A DNA stretch of 64,000 bases. Source: Sanghuangporus weigelae (Eukaryota > Basidiomycota > Agaricomycetes > Hymenochaetales > Hymenochaetaceae). The stretch spans positions 1,922,001 through 1,986,000 of the forward strand of contig CP137319.1 in assembly GCA_033182465.1 (NCBI GenBank), written 5' to 3'. Position 1 is the first letter of the stretch. Each line of letters starts with the position of its first letter. The notes beneath the pieces are model-generated. The model saw only the letters and a program-made list of their open reading frames with translations. It did not search any database and was not told the origin of the DNA. A program made the translations under genes and the position numbers. This document shows positions 43,519 to 56,621 of this stretch, in pieces.

Positions 43519-46273
43519 GTGCTTGCAGGATCGAGTCATGTGCTTGCATAATTGCCTCTTTCAGCTTTTGTGCTAAACTCCTAACTCCGGGGTATTCATC
43601 TTTGCTAGGGTCGTTCCAAATCATGGAACGTGGCATTCTTCCATAGTTCAGGAAAAATGGTGCGTAACCTGTTGTTTCCGATCTCGCTGAATTGATTGCA
43701 AACTCTATCATAGGTAGTTTCATCACCCAATCTTTTTGATTCGGTGAGACGCATTGTCTCAGCATCTGAGCAATCGTCTTGTTCATTCTCTCAATCGCTC
43801 CATCAGTTTGTGGATGGTAAGCACTCGATAATTTTAATTTCACATTTAACAGTTTGTTCAAATGTCGCCACATAGTACTCGTGAATATCGATCCTCGATC
43901 ACTTACGATCGATTCAGGTAAGCCATGCAATTTGTATATGTTCTCGAATATTAATTCTGCAAATTCTTTAGCTTGATATGTCTGTTTACATGGTACTAAG
44001 TGTACCATTCCAGTAAGTAAACATATTATTGTACATATCATATTGAATGAACTCAGACGGTTCTTAGATTCAGGGAACGGTCTGACAAAATCCATGCCTA
44101 TGGATTGCCATGGTCGAGTAGGTACTGTCAGTGGGTTTAATAGTCCAAACGGTCTCTGATGGTTTGGTTTTGTCACTTTGCATGTATGACACGAATCACA
44201 AAACGAGTTTATGTCATTTATCATGTCTTTCCATCATACTTGGTCTCTCAGGTACATCAAAGTTTTACATGCTCCTAAGTGAGCTAAGATATAATGTGCG
44301 TGTTCAATCACAATTTCTCTTGCTTTCCTGTTATTAATTAGAATATTGGGTATACAGAGTAGGTACCTCTTGCCCTCCTGTCGAAACACTAAGCCATTTT
44401 TGACGTAAAAATTCTTGTAGTGAGATAGGTTTTCGAGTATTAACTTGAAAAATTGGTCTTCGCCATATCTGTTTCTCAAACAGTGTGGGAATTGTATTTG
44501 TGGCTGAGCCTGCAAAATTACCTCGGTAAGTCGTGGTTGGACTGTTTCTTGTAAGTCCTGTGTGTCTGATCTGGATTTTGGGAATAGCGGGTCATTTATT
44601 TCGTGAGTTGTTTCTTCATTTCGAGTCGAAGGTTGCGATACGATCGGCGTGATCTGCTGATCTTGATTGTTTTTCTTAGTTTGGTCTTGTCGATCATTAT
44701 CAGTAGGTCGATCTGCCACGATGCGACGCGCATTGTCCTCGGATGGTTGTGCATCTGGATTTTTTACTCTTAGAAGTATCTTCTTCACATTCAACTGTGG
44801 GTTTCCGCCCTCCGGTTTGTTAAGTATATTTTCATGCTGTCCAGCTCGTTTGAAAGTGAGTCTTAGTTTATTTGAACTCGTACCGGTTTGACTAACTTTG
44901 CTCGGTACATTGGTTTCAGTAATATTCAAAGGTATAGAGTACGCTTCATGTATCCTTGCTGAATTTATTACTAACGGTTGTGAAATCTTGGGTTCCATAT
45001 GCATAAACGATGTTAAATCGACATCGTCAATTTCAGCCGTGTATTCGGAGTTCGATCTTACAGTACCAGGTAAGTCATCTACATAAAGTCGTGATAATGC
45101 ATCTGCTAATATGTTATCGGTTCCTTGAACGTAGATGATTTCGAACTCGAAATCTGAAATTTTCTCTATCCATCTGGCTTGTCTTCCGTTCAAATTTGGT
45201 TGACTGAGTAAGTGTTATAATGGTTTATGATCGGTATACCATCTAAAGTGAGTCCCTTGTAATAAATTTCTATGTCGTAACATTGTTTCGACACCTGCTA
45301 ATAATTCCTTATCATGTACAGGGTAATTCTGTTGTGCAGAATTCGTTTTAGCAGAATAGAATGCTGCTATTTTGACATTTCGCCAATCTTCACCTTGATT
45401 AACTATTCCTCCTATTCCGGTATGTGAAGCATCAGTAATAATGTTTATGAGAGGTGCGTCATTTCCATATTGTAAGACTACACGATGGTGGTTTCAAAAG
45501 TCGTAAACTAACTTTATTATTTGGTTAAACGCTCGATGTTCAGTAAAAGTCCATCAAAATTGAGCCGTTTTGCCTGAAACGTTCGATAATACTGACATTG
45601 GTATTCTTAGTTGAGGTACGTTCGGTGCTAAGTATCCCACAGCTCCTAAGAATTGTTTTAACGAGTCTTTATTAGTAGGTACCTTCCAATTTCTAATCAA
45701 ATCAACCTTATGTGGGTCCATTCTTATTCCATTGTCATCGATTATATGTCCTAATATCTTTAGTTCACTTTGAAACAGTTGCATTTTGTGTTCACTCAAG
45801 TAGAATCGCTCACGACGCAAGATGTCAATAACTGTCTTCAAATGTCATAAGTGTTCTTCGATCATATCAGAATAAATCACTAAGTCATCCAGATAGATAT
45901 CCATCCAATCCCCTAGATAGGGTTGGAAGATATGATTCATTAATGCTTGGTATGTAGCGCCACTATTACAATCACCTAACTGCATAACTTCACTAACCAT
46001 TGTTCTGTCAGGTGTATTCAATATTGTTCTCGGTACGTGTTCTGGTATTATTCTTATTTGTTCATAAGCATCATTACCATCTATTAACAATTTGTACTTC
46101 TTAGATGCGACTCTTCGCAACACAGATTCAATATCTGGTAATGGTGATGATAATTTACGAGTGTTTGCGTTTTGTTCTCATAAGTCAACTACTGTTCTTA
46201 GATGTATAGGCTCATCTTTATTCTTTCTAGGTTTCTGAAGTAATAACATAGGCATCGCGTTCGATCCTGTTAT
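43519..46273 (-). pseudogene. pol: Element 2: reverse transcriptase, RNase H and integrase region
   Basis: Recognisable pieces: reverse transcriptase (YLDDLVIYSD region near 45870), RNase H region near 45200-45500, an H2C2 segment near 44220, and integrase core (SDRGSIF, HPQTDGAIERMN). Typical Ty3/Gypsy order. Broken. Confidence 0.85.
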
Positions 46274-48745
46274 TACCTTCCATCTCCCACTTTGTATGTA
46301 ATCTTTTCGTTTTTTTTTCTCCATTGTTCTCTTAATGGGTCAGGACAGGTCGAACGACAAAATTTATATTGCTTGGTTTCATCTATCAACAGTATGGTAT
46401 GATTAATTGCTCTGAAAGGTGATAATGATGTCTGAGAAGCATCTTTAAACAGGTCCTTCGTGTATTCTTTTATATTGCATCTGCATTTTTCGATTTCGTT
46501 CTCGTAAGTGTCAATCAATAAGGATGATAATTGTTCGCTTTGCTTACCTTTAAATGGCAGAGGTTCTTTGCTTTCAATCCAGATTCTTGGCTCGTTAAAG
46601 CCAATTGAAACTTTATGTTGGTGCAAAAATGGTGTACCTAGGATGATGTCGTAATTGTCCAAATTCATAATGTTGAAGTGGTGTTTTGAGTTGATAGTGC
46701 CGAATCTCAACTCAGCTTCGGTACAGTAAGTAACTTTAGTTCTAGATCCTTGAGCTGCTAACTGTACTGACAATGGTTTTGCTAAAGGTATTCTTTTCAC
46801 GCCTATTTGGTCCACAAATTTCGTTGACATGAAGTCTGCTAACGATCCTGAATCGACTAATGTTCTAGCAGCTTTGCCATTGATATGCACAATCACTATT
46901 ATTGGTCTAGGTATGTGCCGTTTGAAATCTTTAGCATAAGCTGATGTTCTTTCCACTCTTGGTATAGCATTTGATCTTATTATTTCTTCGCTAACTCCCA
47001 TGGCCAAACTGGTAAGAGTTTCATTATCTGCGTTAGTCGCTCGGTTTCCTAACTGATTCAAAGTTTCTGCTACGATTTGTCGAATCTCATCATTGGTTAG
47101 TGTCACTTCATTATCATTGATTGACATTTGATTAACTTCTTGTCCGTTAGGTCTTCTATTGCGTCTTCTTTGGTTACGGGTTCGTTGCGACGGTTCCGCT
47201 GGCAGAATCGGCGTATCGAACCATTCTGGTTCGAAGAAATGTTCAATACCTGGGCCGTCTATCAAGTTACTTATCTCAGGTTCGAAATGTTTGTCTATTG
47301 TAAGTGATACATCATTCACGTATATCATTTTTGACGAGTACCTAACTTGTCTAGCTATTGCGTACCAGATTCGAATGTCGAAATTGAGTGACATTGCTAA
47401 CTTTATTGGTAGTTTGTATTCATCTCTATCCCACCAATCCAAAACTAGGTAATGTTCATCATCTATTTTCTGTACGTCAAATCTGATTCCTTTATTATAC
47501 CTTCGTTTCCAAGGTTTAACACATTTTCGTTCGAAAGGGTAAGGTATTCCCACTGTCAAACTCAATATTGCACCTAACGCGTATGGATCACGAAAAGGTA
47601 ATAGACCAGTAGGTCTATAGTATAGCTTGGTACGTTCTGGTAAGAGTTCTTCATAATTGTCCAGATGTGATCGGACTAATATTGTCTCTTTTCTTCGAGG
47701 TTTCGGTACTTCGAAACTGGGAATTAACAAATTCATATGTTCGTAACCGAATGTCTCTTGAATCATTTTGTAGTTGTAATAATGATCTGTCATGATACAA
47801 GGTTTGTCATATTGTTCATCCTGTTCATCTACACCCATCATTGCTGAGCTTATTACATGTTGTCCTAAATTGACAGCATTCGATTGAGTCACTAACTCAA
47901 TATCAAGGTATTGTTGGTCATTTTTTATTTCTTTAAGCTTGTCTAACACTGCGTAATTCACAGTAATCTCTTTCTCCTCCGTTTTAGGTTTGACAGAATT
48001 GGTTTCCATCTTTACTGTACTTCTGGTAGGACAATCTTTGGCAAAATGACCAGTTTGCTCACAAATAAAACATTGATCTTTAGCTCGCATTTCATCAAGT
48101 TTTTCTTTACTATGTTTCTTCACATATGTATCTGTGGGTCTCCTTTCCTTGTTTGTGTTATTTCTTCGTTGACCTCTATCATTTTTGTTTCGATTTGTAG
48201 ACTTTGGGCTCATACTATTCGATGTGACATTTGACCGCTGTCTTTTGTCACGTGACCATTTGTTTAGTTCGTTTCGCCTTTTAGACTTCCAGTAAGGTTT
48301 CTTCTTGTCCTCATATATGCGTCTCGGATTATCTGGACGTTCATTATGAGATTTATTGAACTTTGGCTTGTCTGCAAAGTAAGTTTCATGTCATTTTATT
48401 CCTATTGCTTCATTAGCTCATTTGATACTGATGAGACAATCTCATAGATCACTCATGCTCACTGTATCTGGACTCAAGTTATCGAGTCGTAATTGTCTTT
48501 GATATTGGGGATGTAAGCTGTCCCAAATCTTTCTAATATGATCCCTTACTGATATATCTCCTAGATTCTCTGCTAGTATTCCAATATCATACAAATATTT
48601 TTATATGTTTCTTCGACCTTGTTTGTTCTGATTAAATTGTTTTCGTAAGTCTTCAGAGTAATTCACTGGAAAACAGTAATTCATCAATTCTTCATAGAAC
48701 TTTTCGCGAGTCCATTTTCGATAATCAACGCCTATGTGCTGTCGG
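46273..48745 (-). pseudogene. gag-pol: Element 2: zinc-knuckle Gag and protease region
   Basis: A long minus-strand frame (46273-48213) holds CFICEQTGHFAKDC (CCHC knuckle) and a retroviral-type protease (TLVDSGSLADF). The stretch 48214-48745 continues Gag-like sequence up to solo LTR D. Broken element part. Confidence 0.8.
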
Positions 48746-50188
48746 TGTAAGATTGATAGGGTGGGTGGACGATCAGACTAGGTCTGTAGGTGCGATCCTA
48801 GCAGGCTAGGGCATTTGATCCTATAGGGAGCGAGCAAGAACAAATCGGGGAAACCAAACAAAGAAGGGTGATCCGGAAGACTCCCTTGAGACAGACCGAG
48901 ACTCCGGCCTACTCTGTGGGAACCGTGGATAGACGGAATACCTCCGGCCGGTATGGCCAGTGTAAACTATCTAAAAAGGGGGAAAAGGGGGGAGCAAATA
49001 CACGTAGGCAAGATGTGATACTCAATGGTCGTCTAGGGAGACCAATCCGGCCATGCTGCGGTGAACCGAGTGAATACTTCGGCGACTTGATCACCTCGGA
49101 GATGAGTTGACAAAGAAAGAAGACAAGCTGAGAGTATCCGAGTCACCCCCAGGATGTCCGGACTAGTCTAGGCAAGGAAGACGAGACACCCAAGGTGGGT
49201 ACTACGGCTTTCTATGACTGACAGAGTCGGTCGGGATGGTCTGAGAGGCTTCGGAACAGAGGATGTGTGCGCTGAACAGATCTCTGGTATTCACTATCTG
49301 AAAACTACGACATCTGGGCGGGTTTTATAGACTATGGGGGTCCAAAACATGTACAAAACAACTGATCTGGGACTGGGGGAGGATCGTGACAAGACATGAG
49401 GTGAAACGTAATAAAACCACAACAAGGAGCATGAAACCGACAAGACAGAAGTCTAGTGGACTACAGAAAACTGTGAAACGGGATGAAATCATAGCAAGGA
49501 GTGTGAAACTGACACGATAAGGGTCAGACGGACTGCAAGGCAATGTGAAACAACATAAAAACTGTCCAGGAAGGGTCCTCCAAACCACGCAACCAAGTTG
49601 GTGAACAAACCGGACGGAGAGTTCAAATGGATGTACCAGTCGGCAAACTCTGATCGGAAGTCCGAACCTCGGAGACCACTTCAGCAAAGTCCGAACAATG
49701 GAGCGCACCTCGTGGAACGTCTGGGATGAAGGTACGCAATCGTTGGGTACCTCGAAACAGGTCAGAATGATCCCTGGCGGTGTGAAACACTGATGAAAAG
49801 GCCTAGGGTCCCTTCAGGAGTCTGGGTCCAGGCTTCGGAGTGCCGATATCCGCTCGGGTGACTGAGGCGGAGGTCAGCGAGTGATAGTGTGACAAAGTAT
49901 GGACAACGAAATATGGTGTGGCGCCTATCGCGCAGTATTAACGGGTCTTCGGGGTCTTGGAATGTGACATATGTGTAATAGAAGGTGAAATGGGGTGAGC
50001 CAAGATATGTACAAAGTCTCGGGCGCATCCTAAGGTATGGCGGAGCGCTCAGAAGGATCGAATTGAGTCGTATACACCCTTTGTGACTGTTGGAGTCACT
50101 CGGGCAGGTGATACACCAGTATGTTGGACACTGGTGAAGTATGTACAATACTCGACCGCTGACGCCCAGAATAGTGGTGTGCGCTACA
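48746..50188. repeat. Long LTR, copy D (solo, 1443 bp) inserted in the Gag region of element 2
   Basis: Reverse-oriented member of the A/B/C family (TGTAAGATTGATAGGG to GTGCGCTACA). The flanking four bases on the coding strand, CTGA and CCGA, are an imperfect target duplication. Element 2 Gag sequence lies on both sides. Confidence 0.87.
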
Positions 50189-52250
50189 TCAGTAGAAATC
50201 CATAGCTTTGCCTTTCAGAAAGGTAGGTAATACTCCAACTTGTTCTTTCAGTATTTTGTCTAATCCAGTGTAACGCATGTACAGATTAGTTTCCGTGATA
50301 AATTTGCTGTACCTATTCATATTAGGTTCCCCATCATATGGGTTTGGAGGTAAGGCTTTTATTCCTGCCATCTGTATTTTCAATCTCATCATATCACGCT
50401 TCCATTTGCGTTTAGCACTTTTCTTCTTCTTTTTAGTTCGTTCGGAATCACTCGAGTCGATACTGGAAGGTCCCAGTAAGGTATCGTCATCCGAATTATC
50501 AGGACTACTAGGTGAACTAGGTGAGCTTGAAAAGTCACTCGAGTCTGAAGGACTCAATGGTTTTCTTGACGACTGATGAATAACTTGTTTTAGGAAACTG
50601 TGTTTACATAGGTTATCAATTGGTTTCGCTGAGGCGAACCTTTCTCGGTATTTCTTTTTCATTTCCTTTTCTTTCTTTCTATCACGCTTATCTTTATTTT
50701 TCATCTTCTTAGATTCATCAGGCCTCGTTTGGCCTTTGCCAGTAAGTTTGACAAGTTTACGAATTGCTCGGGCGGGTCCTAATTGTTCCATTTCAGAAGT
50801 TTCATTCTCTTCCGTACTAGTATCAGACGAGTCTCCTCCGCCTCGTCTCTCATCATCGGAACCATCAGAGCTCGGCCCTGAGCTATCAGGAGGTCCTCTG
50901 CGAGGTGGATGTGTCTCTTCATCTCCCGAGAAGGTATCAGGTATCGGCCTATGCTTGATGTTCTTCTCCTTCTTTTGGAATTCTACAGTCCTTCGTCCTG
51001 AGCTGCGCGATTTTGATCTTGATTTGTATCTCTGGTGAGTTCTTACTCTCTCTTTTCTTTCTTTTTCTGACATAGTCAGACCAGATGGTCCGGGACGATC
51101 CCAATACAGGGTCGGAACACACTGCATGGGCACGCGTCGTCCCTCAAGTTCTCTTTGTTCTTGGAGAAGGCGTTCCTCTCGGACCAAAAGTAAGTATTCT
51201 ATTTGTTTATCGATGTCATCAGTGGTGGAGAAAGCTAACCCAGTATTTCCATAGTTCCTTGGATCAGGGTATTTTCCCTTATCGCTCGGTTGCGTGTAGA
51301 TACCCGAGGTGAATTCATCCTGATCAAAGCCGGAAACTATAGGTGAGATTTCATCTGATTTGTTTGCTCTCTGTCTAGAAATCGTGATAGCACTAGCTCA
51401 TGCCCATTCGCGAACTTCGTCAGTTTTCTGACGACGTCTTTCCTCAAATTTTCGAGTCTTTCTTTGTGCTTTACATTCCGATTTACTGCCATAACTTATA
51501 CCTGAAGATATGTTGTTGTCCTCCTCTTGCTCGTCAAGCTTTACCGTTTCCTTACTTGCCGAGTCAGTGAGTGTCTTATCTTTGTATTTCTTTGCAAATT
51601 GACTGATATCTTTGCCCAGTTCTTCGACTCGTCTGTCAAACGAGCCGTATCTGCCTGATAAGATTGTGAAATGATTATTAAAGGTTCTCAAGAGTTCTTT
51701 GTTCAAATTTTGAGTGCCTCTGCTTAATCTTTGATAGGGAGTTTCAAATATCGGGTGTTCTGGTGACAATTTGTCACCATCACTCGATCTTTTGTCATTG
51801 CGCCTCGTTCTATGTCGGTGAGTTACCGTACAAAATCCTTCTTCGTCTTCTAAGGTCTTATAAGTTATTTCACTAGGAATGGTTCGGTATTCGCTCTGAG
51901 GAGTAGGTTCATTCTTCTGAACTTCTTCTGCTACTGAACTAACACTTTCTTTGGTTGTTACAGTTTCTATAGTATATGCGGCCAATGGGAAGTATCTCGC
52001 CGGCCTCCAAGTGAGTAAAGAGGACATCTCTACATCATTTACGGACAGGGTACTGGCCCTGGGTTCTTCACCGGCCCTCGCCCTTCTGAGGCGGCATCAA
52101 GCGGTACATTCGCTTGGGAAATACTTTGGAGAGACTCTACTGCCCCTGATGCTGCAGCTAGACCATGTAAGTCTTTATCTTCGTTGTCGTCGTCATTACC
52201 TTCTGACGACTTGCTCATCTCGAGTTGTCATTTTGAGTTAGGGGAGAGCT
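50189..52250 (-). pseudogene. gag: Element 2: N-terminal Gag region
   Basis: Two minus-strand frames (52027-51398 and 51187-50189) encode charged, Ser/Lys-rich sequence. The second contains a capsid-like segment at its end (YMRYTGLDKI, FLKGKAMDFY). Broken element part. Confidence 0.65.
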
Positions 52251-52575
52251 GATCCTCAGCTGCTCCAAATGAACCCCTTCGTTTGTAGGTCCGTCTCTTG
52301 ATCGGTATGTCTCGATCAACTTCACGCAGGATTCCCTTCATGGAACACAATGCTAAAACATTGCGGGTAGCCATAGATATGGTGAGTACTCAAAGAAACT
52401 TTACAAGACTGATTGAAACTGATTGAAACTTAGCTGTTTTTGTGAGTTTTTGAATGATGAGTCAACTATGCGGGTACCGGTAGGTTGATCAGACCTCCTT
52501 TGGCTCCTCGACCACGTCGACTAGTATAATAACAAGTTCAGATGTTAAGCAAGACGGTTGGAACAGTCAAAAATA

Positions 52576-52828
52576 TGTGATGAATGGATATTCGGTCACA
52601 CTGAAGAATTCTCCTGGAGCTCAGTTCACACGTCTACTGACTGGAATAACCGTAGTATTGTGTGTATAACGAGAGGGGAGAATCCCCTTTACATGTCGCT
52701 ATCTACTTGCTACTTAAACTAAAATACATGAGGCATAACATGAGGGAAATAGTGCTATACTAAATCCGACTTTCCTGATATTAAGTAATCAGTACTCAGA
52801 TAATACGAGTGACTGTTACATCGTCACA
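52576..52828 (-). repeat. Element 2, 5' LTR (253 bp)
   Basis: Same length as the 3' LTR, with about two transitions between them. Followed by GAAAG, the right target duplication. Confidence 0.9.
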
Positions 52829-53288
52829 GAAAGCATCTTGCAGTTGTACGTCGGCCACCATCGCTCCCCGATAATCACTCAGAAATCTTATTCTGAGAAC
52901 TTTTCGGACATCGCCTGCTGCTGATGTCGCCTGAGTCGGATAACAAGAACGTTCTGTTTCCTAGTTACGCATGCTGCTGTGATGCGTGATTTAAGGCTTG
53001 CTTGTGTCTGATGCACAGGCTACTGTTGCGATCCAACATTGTGCGATGCGACTGGAATCTACCAACGTGTGTTGGCCCTGCCGTGCCGATGTATGAGTTT
53101 GGATCTGGACCAGTATCTTCATTTGTCTTACTATAAGAATGATTCTCCTCGTTGCCTCTCAGGGCCAGTGCCCCAGGCGGCGCATCTCATCGCGTCCCTT
53201 TTCCTTGCGCCCTTCGTTTGTCCGTGGTGGTCTGTGACCCGGCTTTCATTTCTCTTTCTTATTAGCCTCTCTTTCACTAGAGTCTGCT
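52829..53288. other. Lipase upstream region
   Basis: About 460 bases between element 2 and the lipase start. A frame starting at 53039 overlaps the lipase in another phase and is not supported. The stretch is pyrimidine-rich just before the start codon, as in many fungal promoters. Confidence 0.4.
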
Positions 53289-54531
53289 ATGGCCCGCCCC
53301 CTTCTTCTGTTTTCTGTCTTTTCTGCATTTTCTACTGCGCTTGCCATTCCCTTGAGCGTATCGTCTGTCCAGCGGTCTGTGTTGGTCTTGGAAAGCAGAG
53401 CCTTCCTGAAACGACAAGATTTTGCGACATTATCGCCTGTGCAAATACGCTCATTCCAATCATTTTCCTTCTTCGCAAGTGCAGCCTACTGTCAGCCAGA
53501 CACGACAATCAACTGGAGTTGTGGAAGTCCGTTCTTTCTTTCTTCTGTGACTTTCTCATTCACCAATAATAATCATTACCTTGACTTAGCCAACTGCGAC
53601 GCGAATGCTGAATTTCAGCCTACAGCATCCGGTGGGGATGGCATCGTGGATCAGTTCTGCAAGTGCTGCGGACAATTCGATCTCGTACTGTCTGGCTAAA
53701 CCTTTACGCTTCGCAGGGTATGTGGGATTTGACCCAGCTTTGAACAGCATCGTGGTCGCACATCAGGGCACGGATCCTGAAAAGATGTATGTCTCTATAC
53801 TCTTTTTATTTTAATTCCTGATGTTGACTATTCCCAACTTGACCAGTGTGCCACTATGCACGGACGCCGACTTCTTCCCAACAACGCTCGATGAGACGTT
53901 ATTTCCTGGAATCGACTCGTCAATCAAAGTACATAACGGCTTCGCGGACTCGCATGCTCGGTGTGCAACTTTTTTCCCGCGGACATGTATTCCGTACTTA
54001 CAGTTCCTTCCCACTAACAGGGTCGCCCCAGATGTATTGAATGCTACCTTGGCTACTCTCTCTTCCCATCCGAATGCCAGTGTAACTATGGTCGGCCATT
54101 CCCTAGGCGCGGCACAAGCTCTACTTGATGCCGTCTTCCTTCCCTTGCACCTACCCTCAGATACAAAATTCAAATACGTCGGGTATGGTCTACCGCGCGT
54201 CGGTAACCAGGAATTCGCTGACTACGTTGATGCGCACGTACTGGATCTTACGCACGTAAATAATAAGGAGGATTTCGTGCCGATTATACCTGGAAGATTT
54301 CTGGGATTTGTCCATCCACAGGGGGAGATACACATCCAGGATTCGGGAGATTGGGTAGCTTGCCCCGGTAAGCATTTACGCGTACTACTTATGCTAATCT
54401 CTGATTGCGGAATAATCACAGGTCAGGACAATGAATCAGACCTATGTAGCACTGGAGATGTCCCTGATATTCTCGATGGAGAGATTTCTGATCACGATGG
54501 ACCGTACGATGTCGTCACGATGGGCTGCTGA
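53289..54531 (+). CDS. Secreted class 3 lipase (alpha/beta hydrolase)
   Basis: Five exons (53289-53526, 53590-53658, 53717-53786, 53847-54367, 54422-54531) join to 335 residues. A signal peptide (MARPLLLFSVFSAFSTALAI) is followed by the lipase_3 landmarks FASAAYC, NCDANAEFQPTASGGDG, WYVGFDPALNSIVVAHQGTD, VHNGF, VTMVGHSLGAAQALL (nucleophile Ser in GHSLG), YGLPRVGNQEFADYV, NKEDFVPIIP and FVHPQGEIHI (likely catalytic His). The enzyme family hydrolyses triacylglycerol or feruloyl esters outside the cell. The second intron (53659-53716) starts T/GCAAGT and ends CGCAG, a GC-AG intron; only this join restores FWYVGFDP. Catalytic residues look intact. Confidence 0.92.
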
Positions 54532-55423
54532 GCGGAGGCAAAGAAGTGCTGTTATCGTTGTTGTAAATTATTATACTTCGTACTTTTTCAGGGTTTTATT
54601 GTATCTTCGAACTTCATTCTGTAATGTCAGACTTTCGGACTCTTCACACTTCACGATTGTCTGATTACGTGTGAACGTCGATCAAATGCTAATCGGTAAT
54701 CCTGTGCCGACAATACGTTCCGTCGGCACATCCGCTGACTGAGCTAAGGTAGAGGAAGTATAAAGTCGACTAGCTGTCACATGTGACTGATGTCCCTGAG
54801 AAACCCTGATCTAACCCAATTAGGAAGGACCCTAGCGGCAAAAATCTCGAGTTAAAATTTCCCGGATACTTGAAAACCACTGAGACTTCAGCTGTAGTCT
54901 GCTGCTGTGTCTGGAGGTCTCTGAAAAGACTTGTTTTCAGTCTGACTCTCTATTCCCATCACCCACGAAGCCAGCCAGAATTAGTTATTACTAATACATG
55001 TTAGTCATAGATAATATTACTATATTTAGGCATATTAGGAATTCGGATCCTTCCGGGAAGCGGCAAAATTCTTGGGTCAAATTTTCAATTTTTTCTTAAA
55101 CTTCACCAGGATGTTGGAAAATAAGTTCTGAGCCATTTAGAATATAAAAACTTATTTCCTTAATTGGAGGACTAATTCTTAATATTTTTGTAAAATAAAA
55201 CCATACATCTGTAGGTATTTACAATCGGCAGAGATGTACGGAGGCCAAATTTGTGTTTGTGTGTTGTGGGAGGCTGAATTAAAGTGTTGTGTTGTGATGC
55301 CAAATGAGGCAGGTCAGGGTCATGCGAGTCGCGTCACGGCTAGTCGAGTTTATACTTCCTCTACCTTACGTGTGCAAGAGCGATCTCATATTCACAGCTC
55401 TTCCTCGTTCCACTACGTCAACC
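54532..55423. other. Spacer between lipase and WLM gene
   Basis: About 890 bases. No gene recognised. Two weakly similar direct blocks, GCGGCAAAAATCTCGAG near 54835 and GCGGCAAAATTCTTGGG near 55061, flank an AT-rich centre and may be an old transposon remnant. Confidence 0.4.
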
Positions 55424-56621
55424 ATGAATCTGACTGTTACGTTTCGTGGCGAGTCTTATTCCCTCGAAGTCCTTGCAGACAGTACTCTGGCCGCTTTGCA
55501 CGAGCAGCTCGAGGCACTCACGAGTGTCCCACCTTCTCTCCAGAAGCTTCTCTACAAGGGCAAGAAACCAAACATCTCTCCGGAAGAGACGATACTCGAA
55601 CAAGCAGGCCTAAAGGATGGAATAAAGGTGCAGCTCGTCGGATCAAAGACCAATGAAATTGATGGGATGATGCTGGCGGAGAATGAGAAACGAAAGAAGG
55701 AAGAAATCTTGGCTCGTCGGAAGGCAATGAATCTGCCGAAGGTGACTACATTTATCAAATCCTATTCTGTAGATGTTTGCTGATTTGAATCTCTCACTGC
55801 TCAGCCTCGCTCAACTGGGAGCTCATCTGGTGCTGCCCTCAGCTATCGATTCCATAATCTCGTCCCTCTCGCTCACTTACCACGACCTGACACGGCTCTG
55901 TCGCTCCTGCAAAGACTCTCTTCAGATCCAGCTATTCAGCACGTCATGCAGGTAAGTATAATTAGGCATGATCCTATTAAGGTCTCTTGTGTGTTGATTT
56001 GGGTTGTTCATTGTCGACTGTTTCAGAAACATAAATTCGCTGTCAGCACTCTAACCGAACTTGCTCCACATGAGCATCCCAATTTACTGGGATTAAACGT
56101 AAATCGTGGTGAAGCAATAAAGCTACGCCTGCGCACGGATTCATATGACGGCTTCCGACTCTACTCTGATATCCGTCGCGTTCTCTGCCATGAACTCGCG
56201 CATAATGTGTGGGGCGATCACGATAACAATGTAAGAATTCTCTTCTGGAGTTTATACATATTCTTTGCTTACGTTTTAATGGAAGTTCAAAGCGCTTAAC
56301 TCGCAATTAAATAAGGACGTGGTTGACTTTGAACGATCGCAACGCGAGGGAGCACACACCCTGCTCGGCACAGGTCCTGTCCACTCTTCCTCCGGCGCCT
56401 CTTCCCCTTCATTATTCGCACCTGAACTTGAATCTGAAGCACAAGCATACATATTAGGCGGTTCGCCACCTTCCGTTCCTGTCAGCGATACACGGGAAGA
56501 ACGCAGGCGGCGCGCTTTAGAAGCTGCTATCAGCCGACTTCGGAAGGAAGAGGAAGAATTAGAGCATAGTTGTGGGACTGCTGGACCTTCTAGTGATGCA
56601 CCAAGAAGTAACGCATCATAG
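55424..56621 (+). CDS. Ubiquitin-like plus WLM metalloprotease-type protein
   Basis: Four exons (55424-55741, 55805-55951, 56027-56230, 56286-56621) give 334 residues. Residues 1-75 form a ubiquitin-like fold (MNLTVTFRGESYSLEVLADS, LLYKGKKP, LKDGIKVQLVG). The WLM domain follows, with VPLAHLP, KHKFAVSTLTELAPHEHPNLLGLNVNRG and the zinc motif HELAHNVWGDHD (HExxH plus a third His/Asp). The C-terminal part is low-complexity with a charged helix (RRRRALEAAISRLRKEEEEL). The family includes the Wss1/SPRTN-like proteases that remove DNA-protein crosslinks, and fungal UBL-WLM proteins of less clear role. The zinc ligands and the general-base Glu are present, so activity is plausible. Start chosen because the UBL begins right at MNLTV; an upstream ATG at 55304 lengthens it without a domain. 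Confidence 0.9.

Larger units (their letters stand above)
39721..52828 (-). mobile_element. Ty3/Gypsy retrotransposon (element 2), broken, with two solo LTRs inserted
   Basis: LTRs of 253 bp (39721-39973 and 52576-52828) and the 5-bp target duplication GAAAG on both sides define it. It spans 13.1 kb, of which about 9.8 kb is its own. Minus-strand parts in order: N-terminal Gag region, Gag with zinc knuckle, protease, reverse transcriptase, RNase H, H2C2/integrase, and a chromodomain-like C-terminal part. The reading frames are interrupted about eight times apart from the insertions, so it is a fossil. The LTRs differ at about two positions, which suggests a young insertion despite the state of the body. 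Confidence 0.9.

Noticed and set aside
53039-53569. 176-codon frame overlapping the lipase start
   Set aside because: A shadow of the lipase exon in another phase, without the lipase motifs.
54835-55080. Degenerate direct repeats around an AT-rich core, as a transposon
   Set aside because: The similarity is short and no borders or target duplication were found.
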